Assembly: GCA_040391535.1 (NCBI GenBank)
Contig: JBEBXQ010000049.1
Span: 1 to 29,443, forward strand
DNA from: JBEBXQ01 sp040391535
GTDB taxonomy: Bacteria; Bacteroidota; Bacteroidia; Cytophagales; Spirosomataceae
DNA length: 29,443 nucleotides
Direction of reading: 5' to 3'
Shown: positions 22,663 through 29,443 of the stretch, in pieces
How the letters are laid out: every line of letters begins with the position of its first letter
How positions within the stretch are numbered: position 1 is the first letter of the stretch
Translations under genes and position numbers: made by a program
The notes under the pieces: model-generated
Seen by the model: the letters and a program-made list of their open reading frames with translations, nothing else
What the model was told of the DNA's origin: nothing
Databases searched by the model: none

Positions 22663-22899
22663 TCAGCATAATGAAGTCCATACCTGATCGGGTAATTCCT
22701 CGCAATTGTATCCGTAAAATATGACCGATTTTATAATCTGTTCTGACAAGATGTTTTTCCCTTCTACCCTGAGAATCTTATCACAATCCTCCATATCCAT
22801 ATTCATAAGGTAATCCGGAAAATGTTGCTTCAGTTTCAGCAATAATATTTCGGACTCCTTATAATGCTCAAGATTGGTTCTGAACACTTCTACACTCAT
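22663..22899 (-). CDS. Small conserved-looking protein, function unknown
   Basis: 78-residue protein, tightly packed 6 bp after the SRPBCC-like gene and before the VOC gene, which supports it being real. The sequence looks like an alpha/beta unit: EVFRTNLE, an amphipathic helix (YKESEILLLKLKQHFPDY), the strand-turn MDMEDCDKILRVEGKN, and a second helix with YGYNCEEL. The spacing resembles a ferredoxin-like (beta-alpha-beta-beta-alpha-beta) fold, and I recall similar short proteins with a DCDKILRVE block in other Bacteroidota. No function is known to me. Two cysteines (in EDCDK and YNCEE) may be of interest. There is no membrane segment or signal peptide. Confidence 0.7.
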   Translation of the reverse strand: MSVEVFRTNLEHYKESEILLLKLKQHFPDYLMNMDMEDCDKILRVEGKNILSEQIIKSVIFYGYNCEELPDQVWTSLC

Positions 22900-22905
22900 C
22901 AGTAC

Positions 22906-23445
22906 TCAGTTGTTTTCCACCCTGTTTTTGAGTGTTGCCAGTGTCGCTTCCAGATCCTTACCAAGCACATCATCAAAGTTTACAAACAACAGCATGATAT
23001 TCATCGGATAAGCAACATCACTCTGAAACTGAGAAATAACCTTTGTCTTATGATCCGTCACCGGTTCAGTAATGATGGTATTTTTTGCATTCCCTTCAAA
23101 CGGTCTGATGAAATGTATCGAAATCTCTACTTTCTCATTATCCACCAATCCGGTAATTTCCTGTTCACCTTGTCCTGCTTCCTTATTCCCTTCCCAATCA
23201 TATCTGAATCCGACGGTTCCGTCTGTCCCCTTAAACGTTTTTTTCATCTGAGGATCCCTCATCACCCATTTATTATAATGATCCTGATTTTTTAACTGCT
23301 TCACATATCCGAAAACAGAAGCAACTTCTTTATCAATCAAAATTTCCCGCTCTACCCTGTATTCCTTTCCGGCAAAAAGAGCAGTAATAAGTACTAAAAC
23401 AACCATCACCAGTAATCCCAGCAATATCATCTTTAAGACCTTCAT
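22906..23445 (-). CDS. SRPBCC-family (polyketide cyclase/START-like) protein with N-terminal membrane anchor
   Basis: 179-residue protein. It has one N-terminal hydrophobic helix (about residues 6-24, ILLGLLVMVVLVLITALF) and then an SRPBCC-like domain: KEYRVEREILIDKEVASVFGYV, a WVMRDPQMKKTFKGTDGTVG block with FRYDWEGN, an IHFIRPFEG strand and a C-terminal long helix (NFDDVLGKDLEATLATLKNR). Such domains form a hydrophobic ligand-binding helix-grip fold; no enzyme activity is implied. A longer frame begins at 23526, but a perfect -7 element (23487-23480) lies inside the extra part, so I place the start at the ATG at 23445. It is first in an apparent operon with the 78-residue gene and the VOC gene. 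Confidence 0.85.
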   Translation of the reverse strand: MKVLKMILLGLLVMVVLVLITALFAGKEYRVEREILIDKEVASVFGYVKQLKNQDHYNKWVMRDPQMKKTFKGTDGTVGFRYDWEGNKEAGQGEQEITGLVDNEKVEISIHFIRPFEGNAKNTIITEPVTDHKTKVISQFQSDVAYPMNIMLLFVNFDDVLGKDLEATLATLKNRVENN

Positions 23446-23479
23446 AATGAGTATATAATTAAGAGAACGTTTAGTTATA

Positions 23480-23487
23480 CAAATATA
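23480..23487 (-). promoter_or_regulatory. Bacteroidota -7 element upstream of the SRPBCC operon
   Basis: The minus strand reads TATATTTG, a perfect TAnnTTTG match, ending about 35 bases before the ATG at 23445. A clear -33 element was not found. Its place decides between the two possible starts of the gene. Confidence 0.5.
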
Positions 23488-23594
23488 AGAGTCCAAAACG
23501 GGGCTGATGGGTGGTTTTCCTGCCAATGAAAGGTGGTAAAAATGACAACTTCACTCAGCCCGTCCACTAAATTTTACAGCATCCGTCCTGCATA

Positions 23595-25046
23595 TTAATT
23601 GAATTTCAATGAGTATAAGTCAGCATCCTTTAATCTGATGCGCAGTCGGACGGGCTTTCCTGTCATTGAAGAAACATCAGTGTTCCCCTTCCAGCTAACC
23701 ACCCGCCTGATTTCATTACCAATCATTACGTCAGCTTCTTCCATAGAAAAACCTGCTGCAGGTTGCATCTGCTCATCCAGTATTTCTATTTTAACTTCTC
23801 CCGCAGCTGAAGTAGAATAGTTTATTTCCAGTTCTTTTCCTGTAAATGTAAAGGCTTTTGTTAAAATTTGCCCGCCTTTAAAACCGGCAGCTAAGGAAGC
23901 AAAACCATCAAGCCGTAACGAATATCGCTTCAGATGAGCTGTGGGCTGCGCATATTCTTCATTGACAAAAACTGACATCTCCGTATCACTGGTCTGCACG
24001 ACATTCAGGGCAGGATAGTTGGACCGTGATACCCAGTTCTCCAGTCCTATTCCCGGCCGGATGAAAGATTCCATGAAAGTCCTGTCATATTGATTTCCTC
24101 CACGGCTTGACATCAGTACCACATCAGAACAATCTTTGAAATAACCGGGATTAACATTTAACCTTTCCGCCATTTCAGCAGACAACACCTGGCGATCCGG
24201 CATAAAGCGCGCACCTATCGCAAGGTAAATATGAGGGGCTCTGAAATAAGGACTTGTCTGTTGTGTATAAAGATGTTCCAGTGGTGTGTCTCCGAATGTC
24301 ATGGCTTCAGGCGCAGTCCAGTCAAGGAAATTTTTGGAGGTCGTCCGGCTTACCGAACGGAAACCATTATATCCGTTTCCTGTCCAGGTCCGGAAGTAAC
24401 ATACATACTGTCGTTCGCTTTCAGACCAGAAAGCCACATTCTGCGAGTCAAACAAACCTTCAGTGAACACGCCTTTCTCCTGCATTTTACTCCAGTGAAT
24501 ACCATCAGCAGACGCATAAGCGACCAGGCCGCTTTCTTTCGTTCCTCCAATAGCTTTGTAACGATGCTCCGGTTTTGTTTCAGGATTCAGATCTATAAAC
24601 GGGCTGAAATTATGCGTTACAGGGGCAGCATTGAAAAGAACTACATTGTTTTTCCGGGTTCCGCTTATTTCATAAATACCCAGATCAGGCTTTTTCCAGT
24701 GAATCCCGTCTTCTGATTCAGCATAACAGGTCACTTCGGATTCATTCCCGTCTTTCCCGGCTTCCCTTACTCCCCGGTAATAGGCTCTGTAAATAGTCCC
24801 GTCTTTTATAATGGTACAATAAGCACTGAAATTTCCTTCCCAGGTCCTGTCAAATTTTAACACTTCGCCCTCATTGTGAGGATGATGCAGTACCTGACGC
24901 ACATTGCTCAGCTTCTCAATCAGATGCTGATCAACAAAAATCTCTCTTTGATCACCTATTTCAATAACCTGAGCACCTGTGTACCCTGCAAACAGGAAAA
25001 AAATATTCACTAAACATATCCTGTAAAATATTCCGGCAGTTTTCAT
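23595..25046 (-). CDS. Secreted five-bladed beta-propeller, glycoside-hydrolase-like protein (family unassigned)
   Basis: 483-residue exported protein. The signal peptide is about 1-25 (MKTAGIFYRI, hydrophobic core, cut near YTGA-Q). The mature part (about 30-360) has features of the GH32/GH43/GH68-like beta-propeller clan: an early Asp in EIFVDQHLIEKL, then repeated blade motifs such as CYAESEDGIHWKKPDLGIYE, AYASADGIHWSKMQEKG and VSRTTSKNFLDWTAP, with EHRYKAIGGTKE and APHIYLAIGARF between. The C-terminal 120 residues (from about 365) form a probable beta-sandwich (GKELEINYSTSAAGEVKIEILD...PVRLRIRLKDADLYSLKFN). I recall similar proteins in Planctomycetes and Bacteroidota that are annotated only as hypothetical or GH32-like. 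Substrate is unknown. No SusC/SusD pair is nearby, so it is outside a normal polysaccharide locus in this window. Confidence 0.75.
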   Translation of the reverse strand: MKTAGIFYRICLVNIFFLFAGYTGAQVIEIGDQREIFVDQHLIEKLSNVRQVLHHPHNEGEVLKFDRTWEGNFSAYCTIIKDGTIYRAYYRGVREAGKDGNESEVTCYAESEDGIHWKKPDLGIYEISGTRKNNVVLFNAAPVTHNFSPFIDLNPETKPEHRYKAIGGTKESGLVAYASADGIHWSKMQEKGVFTEGLFDSQNVAFWSESERQYVCYFRTWTGNGYNGFRSVSRTTSKNFLDWTAPEAMTFGDTPLEHLYTQQTSPYFRAPHIYLAIGARFMPDRQVLSAEMAERLNVNPGYFKDCSDVVLMSSRGGNQYDRTFMESFIRPGIGLENWVSRSNYPALNVVQTSDTEMSVFVNEEYAQPTAHLKRYSLRLDGFASLAAGFKGGQILTKAFTFTGKELEINYSTSAAGEVKIEILDEQMQPAAGFSMEEADVMIGNEIRRVVSWKGNTDVSSMTGKPVRLRIRLKDADLYSLKFN

Positions 25047-25060
25047 CTCTGATTTAATTT

Positions 25061-25068
25061 CAAAATTA
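25061..25068 (-). promoter_or_regulatory. Bacteroidota -7 element upstream of the beta-propeller gene
   Basis: The minus strand reads TAATTTTG, a perfect TAnnTTTG match, only 14 bases before the ATG at 25046. If used, the mRNA would have a very short leader. No good -33 element was seen. Confidence 0.4.
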
Positions 25069-25189
25069 TTAATTGATAAAGGCCCAGCTTATAAGGTTTC
25101 ACCAGGTTAAAGGTGACTGGTTTTCTTATTTACCATAAAAACGCTGAATAAAAGAATTTTTCGTACTAGCATTTTGTAGTAAGAGAGGG

Positions 25190-25197
25190 TACATTTG
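25190..25197 (+). promoter_or_regulatory. Bacteroidota -7 element upstream of the PorP/SprF gene
   Basis: TACATTTG matches TAnnTTTG exactly and lies about 55 bases before the ATG at 25252. A TTTTG sits 13 bases upstream, closer than the usual -33 spacing. Confidence 0.55.
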
Positions 25198-25251
25198 TAA
25201 TAATAAAATAAATAGCGAATATTAGGCCTTCATAAGCCGTAACTATATCTT

Positions 25252-26178
25252 ATGAATTCAGTAAGAATGATCAGAGTTATTTTCAGAAACCCTCTAGTTA
25301 TCACGATATTACTGCTTTTCGGTTATCAGGGTATTGCCCCTACCTATGGCCAGAAGGAGGTTTTATACGAACAATATCAGCAAAGTCCTGTTTTTATAAA
25401 TCCGGCTTTTACAGGCATAAGAGAGGATTTTAATATGACATTACAACTCCGGCGACGGTGGTTTACCTACCAGAATTCACCCGTTTCACAAACTTTCAGT
25501 GCTGACGGAACCATCGCCGACGGGAAAATCGGCCTGGGGGTACAGGCTTTGAATGATAACATGAGCCCGTTTCAGACCACCGGTGTCTACGGATCGGGAT
25601 CATGGATTCTGAATCCGTCGGGAGAAATAAAAATTTCATTCGGTATTCAGGGTGGTATTAATATTTTACCCGTCTATGATTCGGGGTTTAACCGGTCAAA
25701 TAACAAAGCACTTGCCAGTGCAGGTGCAGGTGTCTGGATTCAGAACGATCAGTTTTACGGAGGAATTTCACTTCCGGAAATACTGAATCATAGTTATGGC
25801 ACCAGCTCAATAGCCAATACCATTTATAATCGTCCGTTATATTTAATGGGAGGAGCCAACTTTAAACCGGATGAAAAATGGTTAATTATACCTAACTTGT
25901 TATTCGCCCGTGAAAACAATCAGAAATTACGTTTTGATATCGGAACCCGTTTATGGTATGATGAACGCGCAGGTATTGGTGTCACCTACCGTACCGGCCC
26001 TGTCAACTACGTGGCTGTATCAGGAGAACTGCAGGTTTCTAAAAATATACGCTTGGGCTATGTTTATAATTCAAAGCCGGTTGAAACCCGGCAGTTTTCA
26101 CAGACAAACCCTGTACTTTCCATCCATGAAATATTGCTGAAGTTTGTACCAAGTCCGTCAGGATTTCATAAAAATTAA
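25252..26178 (+). CDS. PorP/SprF-family type IX secretion-associated outer-membrane protein
   Basis: 308-residue member of the PorP/SprF family, restricted to Bacteroidota. Members are outer-membrane beta-barrels linked to the type IX secretion system, some of them acting as partners or anchors for secreted gliding and adhesin proteins. A signal peptide covers about 1-33 (hydrophobic core VITILLLFGYQGIAP, cut near TYGQ). Then comes the family start EQYQQSPVFINPAFTGIREDF, followed by alternating amphipathic strands (GKIGLGVQALNDNMSPFQTTG, FYGGISLPEILNHS, YRTGPVNYVAVSGELQVSKNIRLGY) and the closing SIHEILLKF. No large adhesin gene sits next to it, unlike the usual sprF arrangement, so its partner is unknown. 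It is flanked by a divergent promoter region on the left and by the sucA promoter on the right; it seems monocistronic. Confidence 0.92.
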   Translation: MNSVRMIRVIFRNPLVITILLLFGYQGIAPTYGQKEVLYEQYQQSPVFINPAFTGIREDFNMTLQLRRRWFTYQNSPVSQTFSADGTIADGKIGLGVQALNDNMSPFQTTGVYGSGSWILNPSGEIKISFGIQGGINILPVYDSGFNRSNNKALASAGAGVWIQNDQFYGGISLPEILNHSYGTSSIANTIYNRPLYLMGGANFKPDEKWLIIPNLLFARENNQKLRFDIGTRLWYDERAGIGVTYRTGPVNYVAVSGELQVSKNIRLGYVYNSKPVETRQFSQTNPVLSIHEILLKFVPSPSGFHKN

Positions 26179-26243
26179 TTAAATAGCAACCTACACCATA
26201 AATAACATGTGCAGAAAACCGAAAAAGAATTTTATTTTATATC

Positions 26244-26270
26244 TTGTTTAAACAACATCTTGTAACTTTG
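26244..26270 (+). promoter_or_regulatory. sucA promoter with overlapping 12-bp palindrome
   Basis: The -7 element TAACTTTG (26263-26270) matches TAnnTTTG exactly. A TTG at 26244-26246 lies 16 bases upstream and can serve as the -33 element. That TTG is the start of the perfect palindrome TTGTTTAAACAA (26244-26255), a likely regulator site. The distance to the ATG at 26300 is about 30 bases. Confidence 0.65.
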
Positions 26271-26299
26271 TATTTTCATTAGAAAAATCACTATTCGTG

Positions 26300-29047
26300 A
26301 TGGACAAATATTCATATATCGCTAATTCAGAAGTAAACTACATCGAGGAATTGTACAATTCCTACAAAAAAGACCATCAGTCAGTTGACGAAAGCTGGCA
26401 GAAGTTTTTTGAAGGATTTGAGTTCTATCAGTCCTATTCATCATCCAACGGTCAGGCGAAAGCTGCCAGTGCGTCAGGTGTCCCGACGGACAGGGCGCTT
26501 ATCAGCAAAGAGATGGAAGTGGTACACCTTATCAGAGGATACCGCTCCAGAGGTCACCTGATTGCCAAAACCAACCCTATCCGTGCCAGGCTGGATTACC
26601 GGCCCAACCTGGACCTGAAAGATTTCAAACTTGAAGAAAGTGACCTGGACACGGTTTTTCAGGCTGCTGACGAAGTTTTCGGAAAACCTACTACCCTCAG
26701 AGAAATCATTGATGCCCTTCAGAAAGTATATGCAGGCGCCATTGGATTCGAGTACCTTTATATCAGGGACAGGGAACAAAAAAACTGGCTGAGAAATAAA
26801 ATTGAAAAGGAATACCTCAATTACGCATACAGCATTGAAGAGAAAAAAAGGATTCTGTCCAAACTGAATGAAGCGGTCGCTTTTGAAAATTTTCTCCATA
26901 CCAAATATCTCGGACAAAAGCGTTTTTCGCTGGAAGGTGGCGAAGCAACCATACCGGCCCTCGATGCGCTGATTAATAAAGCCGGGGATCTGGGTGTGGA
27001 AGAGGTCATGATCGGAATGGCACACAGAGGTCGTCTGAATGTACTGGCTAACATCATGCAGAAGACCTATGAGCAGATTTTCAATGAATTTGAAGGTAAC
27101 ATGCCGGATCAGGTATGGGGTGACGGTGACGTAAAATACCACATGGGTTTTGCCAGCCAGATTGTCACGCCTTCCGGTAAAAACATACATCTGAAACTGA
27201 CTCCGAACCCTTCTCACCTTGAAGCCGTTAACCCGGTGGTGGAAGGCTCAATTAGGGCACGTGCCGACTCGATGTATAATGACGACTTTAACAAAGTGCT
27301 GCCCGTTCTGATTCACGGTGATGCTGCCGTGGCCGGACAGGGAATCGTCTATGAAGTAACGCAGATGGCGAGCCTGGCAGGCTATTTCACAGGTGGAACC
27401 ATTCATTTTGTGATCAATAATCAGGTTGGTTTTACAACTGACTTCCAGGATGGACGTTCGACGATCTATTGTTCTGATATCGCCAAGATTATTGACGCAC
27501 CTGTCTTCCATGTCAATGGAGACGATGCTGAAGCAGTGGTTTACACTATGCGCCTTGCCATGGAGTATCGTCAGAAATTCAAAAAAGATGTATTTATAGA
27601 CATGGTTTGTTACCGTCGCCACGGTCATAACGAAGCTGATGAACCTAAGTTCACGCAACCTGTCCTTTACAGCAAAATAGAAAAGCACCCTAACCCAAGA
27701 GAGGTTTATCTGCAACAGCTCATTGCACGCGGTGATGTTGATAAGGATCTTGCTAATAGTATGGAAAAGGAGTTCAAGGCACTTTTACAGCAACGCCTTG
27801 ATATGGTAAAACAGAAAGTACTTCCTTACACATTACCCAAACTGGAACAGCAGTGGAGCAACCTCCGCCCGCCGGTTTCAGAAGATTTTGACCAGTCGCC
27901 GGAAACAGGTGTGAACCTGCCCACGCTGCAAAAAATAGGCAAAGCAATTTCCAATGTCCCTGCAGGATTCAAAACCCTCAAGCAGATCGACAAATTGCTG
28001 AAAGACCGTCAGTCCATGATCTTCGATAAGAAAGAAGTAAACTGGGCAACTGCCGAGTTGCTGGCTTACGGTTCTATTCTGACAGACGGCCAAATGGTCA
28101 GGATAAGTGGTCAGGATGTAGAAAGAGGTACATTCTCACACAGGCACGCCATTCTGAACGATGCCGAAACCAATGAAGCATACAGCAATCTTGCGCATAT
28201 TCAGGATAAGCAGGGTCGTTTCATGATTTATAACTCGTTGCTTTCCGAATATGGTGTATTAGGATTTGAATTTGGTTATGCCATGGCCAACCCGCAGGCG
28301 CTGGTGGTATGGGAAGCTCAATTCGGAGATTTTGCCAATGGTGCCCAGGTGATGATCGATCAGTTTATCTCATCAGCTGAAACCAAATGGAACCGCTGGA
28401 ATGGCCTGGTAATGTTATTACCTCACGGCTACGAAGGTCAGGGACCTGAGCACTCCAATGCCAGGCCGGAACGTTACCTGCAGCTATGTGCAGATAATAA
28501 TATGATTGTGGCCAACGTAACTACGCCAGCCAACTTCTTCCACCTGCTGAGAAGGCAGCTGGCTTTCCCGTTCAGGAAACCACTGGTGGTGATGTCTCCG
28601 AAATCCATGCTGAGACATCCGCTTTGTGTTTCTCCTCTTGAAAACCTGGTAGAAGGAAAATTCCAGGAAACGTTGCCGGATACTTATGCCAATCCTAAAA
28701 AAGTGAAGCGCATCCTGTTATGTACCGGTAAAATTTACTACGAACTGCTTGAAAAACAGCAGGCAGATAAACGTGAAGACGTAGCGATTATCCGGGTTGA
28801 GCAGCTGCATCCGCTTCCACAGAAGCAACTCGACAGCCTCATTGCTCAGTATACTAAAAATGCCAAAATATTCTGGGTACAGGAAGAGCCATTCAACATG
28901 GGCGGCTGGACCTATATGCTCAGAATGTTTACCTCTCAGAAGATGGAAGTGATTGCCCGCCGGTCAAGCGCCTCACCATCCACGGGTTTTTCTAAAATTC
29001 ATACAAAAGAGCAGGCCGAAATCATTCGTCGTGCTTTTGAAGAATAA
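26300..29047 (+). CDS. sucA: 2-oxoglutarate dehydrogenase E1 component (thiamine diphosphate-dependent)
   Basis: First enzyme of the 2-oxoglutarate dehydrogenase complex of the TCA cycle. It decarboxylates 2-oxoglutarate with thiamine diphosphate and passes the succinyl group to the E2 lipoyl arm. It is about 915 residues, typical (E. coli about 933). The N-terminal E2-docking segment is YIEELYNSYKKDHQSVDESW. Core blocks are IGMAHRGRLNVLANI (His242), KYHMGF, NPSHLEAVNPVVEGSIRA, LIHGDAAVAGQGIVYE, INNQVGFTTD, HVNGDDAEAVVY (thiamine diphosphate and metal site), CYRRHGHNEADEP, LPHGYEGQGPEHSNARPERY (His709 region) and MSPKSMLRHP. The ATG at 26300 is preferred to the GTG directly before it. The E2 gene follows 118 bp downstream on the same strand, with a 22-bp palindrome between. 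A good promoter precedes it. Confidence 0.98.
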   Translation: MDKYSYIANSEVNYIEELYNSYKKDHQSVDESWQKFFEGFEFYQSYSSSNGQAKAASASGVPTDRALISKEMEVVHLIRGYRSRGHLIAKTNPIRARLDYRPNLDLKDFKLEESDLDTVFQAADEVFGKPTTLREIIDALQKVYAGAIGFEYLYIRDREQKNWLRNKIEKEYLNYAYSIEEKKRILSKLNEAVAFENFLHTKYLGQKRFSLEGGEATIPALDALINKAGDLGVEEVMIGMAHRGRLNVLANIMQKTYEQIFNEFEGNMPDQVWGDGDVKYHMGFASQIVTPSGKNIHLKLTPNPSHLEAVNPVVEGSIRARADSMYNDDFNKVLPVLIHGDAAVAGQGIVYEVTQMASLAGYFTGGTIHFVINNQVGFTTDFQDGRSTIYCSDIAKIIDAPVFHVNGDDAEAVVYTMRLAMEYRQKFKKDVFIDMVCYRRHGHNEADEPKFTQPVLYSKIEKHPNPREVYLQQLIARGDVDKDLANSMEKEFKALLQQRLDMVKQKVLPYTLPKLEQQWSNLRPPVSEDFDQSPETGVNLPTLQKIGKAISNVPAGFKTLKQIDKLLKDRQSMIFDKKEVNWATAELLAYGSILTDGQMVRISGQDVERGTFSHRHAILNDAETNEAYSNLAHIQDKQGRFMIYNSLLSEYGVLGFEFGYAMANPQALVVWEAQFGDFANGAQVMIDQFISSAETKWNRWNGLVMLLPHGYEGQGPEHSNARPERYLQLCADNNMIVANVTTPANFFHLLRRQLAFPFRKPLVVMSPKSMLRHPLCVSPLENLVEGKFQETLPDTYANPKKVKRILLCTGKIYYELLEKQQADKREDVAIIRVEQLHPLPQKQLDSLIAQYTKNAKIFWVQEEPFNMGGWTYMLRMFTSQKMEVIARRSSASPSTGFSKIHTKEQAEIIRRAFEE

Positions 29048-29060
29048 TATTGAATAAAAC

Positions 29061-29082
29061 CAAACAACTGTACAGTTGTTTG
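29061..29082 (+). repeat. 22-bp perfect palindrome between sucA and sucB
   Basis: CAAACAACTGT (29061-29071) is followed at once by its exact reverse complement (29072-29082). There is no T tract after it, so it is not a standard terminator. It could be a dimeric regulator site or an mRNA hairpin that tunes the sucA/sucB ratio. Its AAACAAC core is also present in the palindrome at the sucA promoter (26250-26256). Confidence 0.75.
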
Positions 29083-29165
29083 CTGAAGGTTCCGTATTGA
29101 ATGGAAGGGATCTGAAAGCAAACGCTGATAAATAACTTTAAAAATTAACTGATATACCAGATATT

Positions 29166-29443
29166 ATGGCTGAATTGGAAGTTAAAGTACCGCCTGTAGG
29201 CGAATCCATCACTGAAGTAACAATTGGCAACTGGGTTAAAAATGACGGCGATGAGGTAAAAATGGATGAAGTCATCTGTGGCCTCGATTCTGATAAAGCT
29301 ACGTTTGAGCTCACTGCAGAAGCAGACGGTATTTTACGCATTAAGGCTCAGGAAGGGGATACCCTGGCTATTGGCGATGTGATCGCTGTGATTGAACTGA
29401 ACGCAGCTGCTCCCAAAGCTGAAAGCCCTGTACCGGCAACAGC
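29166..29443 (+). CDS. sucB: 2-oxoglutarate dehydrogenase E2, dihydrolipoamide succinyltransferase (partial, cut by window end)
   Basis: Only the first 92 codons are inside the window. They encode the lipoyl domain of the succinyl-transferring E2: MAELEVKVPPVGESITEVTI, then lipoyl Lys44 in GLDSDKATFELTAEADG, and AIGDVIAVIEL, followed by the start of an Ala/Pro linker (AAAPKAESPVPAT). The PPVGESI start and the DSDKATFEL lipoylation site mark the 2-oxoglutarate type and differ from the pyruvate-type E2 at 3895-5523 (MPKMSDTMEEG, ETDKATMEL). The position directly after sucA confirms it. The binding and catalytic domains lie beyond the right edge. Confidence 0.94.
   Translation, partial: MAELEVKVPPVGESITEVTIGNWVKNDGDEVKMDEVICGLDSDKATFELTAEADGILRIKAQEGDTLAIGDVIAVIELNAAAPKAESPVPAT

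Noticed and set aside
23446..23526. Longer start for the SRPBCC-like protein
   Set aside because: A perfect -7 promoter element sits inside the extra sequence, and the membrane anchor directly follows the ATG at 23445.
26474..27217. A long (247-codon) minus-strand open frame within sucA
   Set aside because: It is entirely antisense to a highly conserved gene; its low-complexity Phe/Val-rich content is a reverse-frame artefact.

Overview
The window looks like a chromosomal segment of a Bacteroidota bacterium, most likely of the order Cytophagales (a Spirosomaceae/Dyadobacter-like organism is my guess from protein character only). The signs are a PorP/SprF-type outer-membrane protein of the kind linked to type IX secretion, promoters with the Bacteroidota -7 element TAnnTTTG, no visible Shine-Dalgarno dependence, a two-lipoyl pyruvate dehydrogenase E2, and an AGE-family cellobiose 2-epimerase. 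Most genes are housekeeping or metabolic. I see no rRNA, tRNA, CRISPR array, insertion sequence or integrated phage.

Layout. 1-2362: an M3-family oligopeptidase lipoprotein (+) with a strong terminator. 2399-9562: a minus-strand block reading, from right to left, a long structured leader, a DEAD-box helicase, LepA, pyruvate dehydrogenase E2, a terminator, and a cellobiose 2-epimerase followed by what may be a decayed gene. 9667-12170: a phage-tail-collar domain protein (-), a 2OG-Fe(II) Asp/Asn beta-hydroxylase-like protein (+) and a sulfotransferase (-). 12255-14025: alanine dehydrogenase and RuvC (-). 14027-16164: a flippase-like membrane protein and a membrane GT2 glycosyltransferase (+), starting head-to-head against ruvC with almost no space between them. 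16169-17222: an Rpn-family PD-(D/E)XK nuclease (-) whose start codon lies at the edge of a perfect 12-bp inverted repeat.

17297-22192: an aldehyde dehydrogenase and its usual DUF779 partner (-), divergent from an AraC-type regulator that leads a + strand operon with a NodB-like deacetylase and a second GT2 enzyme. 22199-23445: a small minus-strand operon (SRPBCC-like membrane-anchored protein, 78-residue small protein, VOC/PhnB-like protein). 23595-25046: a secreted beta-propeller, hydrolase-like protein (-). 25252-26178: PorP/SprF protein (+). 26300-29443: 2-oxoglutarate dehydrogenase E1 and the first 92 codons of its E2 (+), with palindromes at the promoter and between the two genes.

Functional links: pyruvate dehydrogenase E2, 2-oxoglutarate dehydrogenase E1/E2, alanine dehydrogenase and aldehyde dehydrogenase all feed central carbon metabolism. 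Two separate gene sets (flippase plus GT2; deacetylase plus GT2) point to envelope glycan or glycolipid synthesis. The least explained parts are the Rpn gene with its start-site inverted repeat and repeat-built linker, the collar/hydroxylase/sulfotransferase group, the roughly 290-nt helicase leader, and the palindromes around the 2-oxoglutarate dehydrogenase genes.
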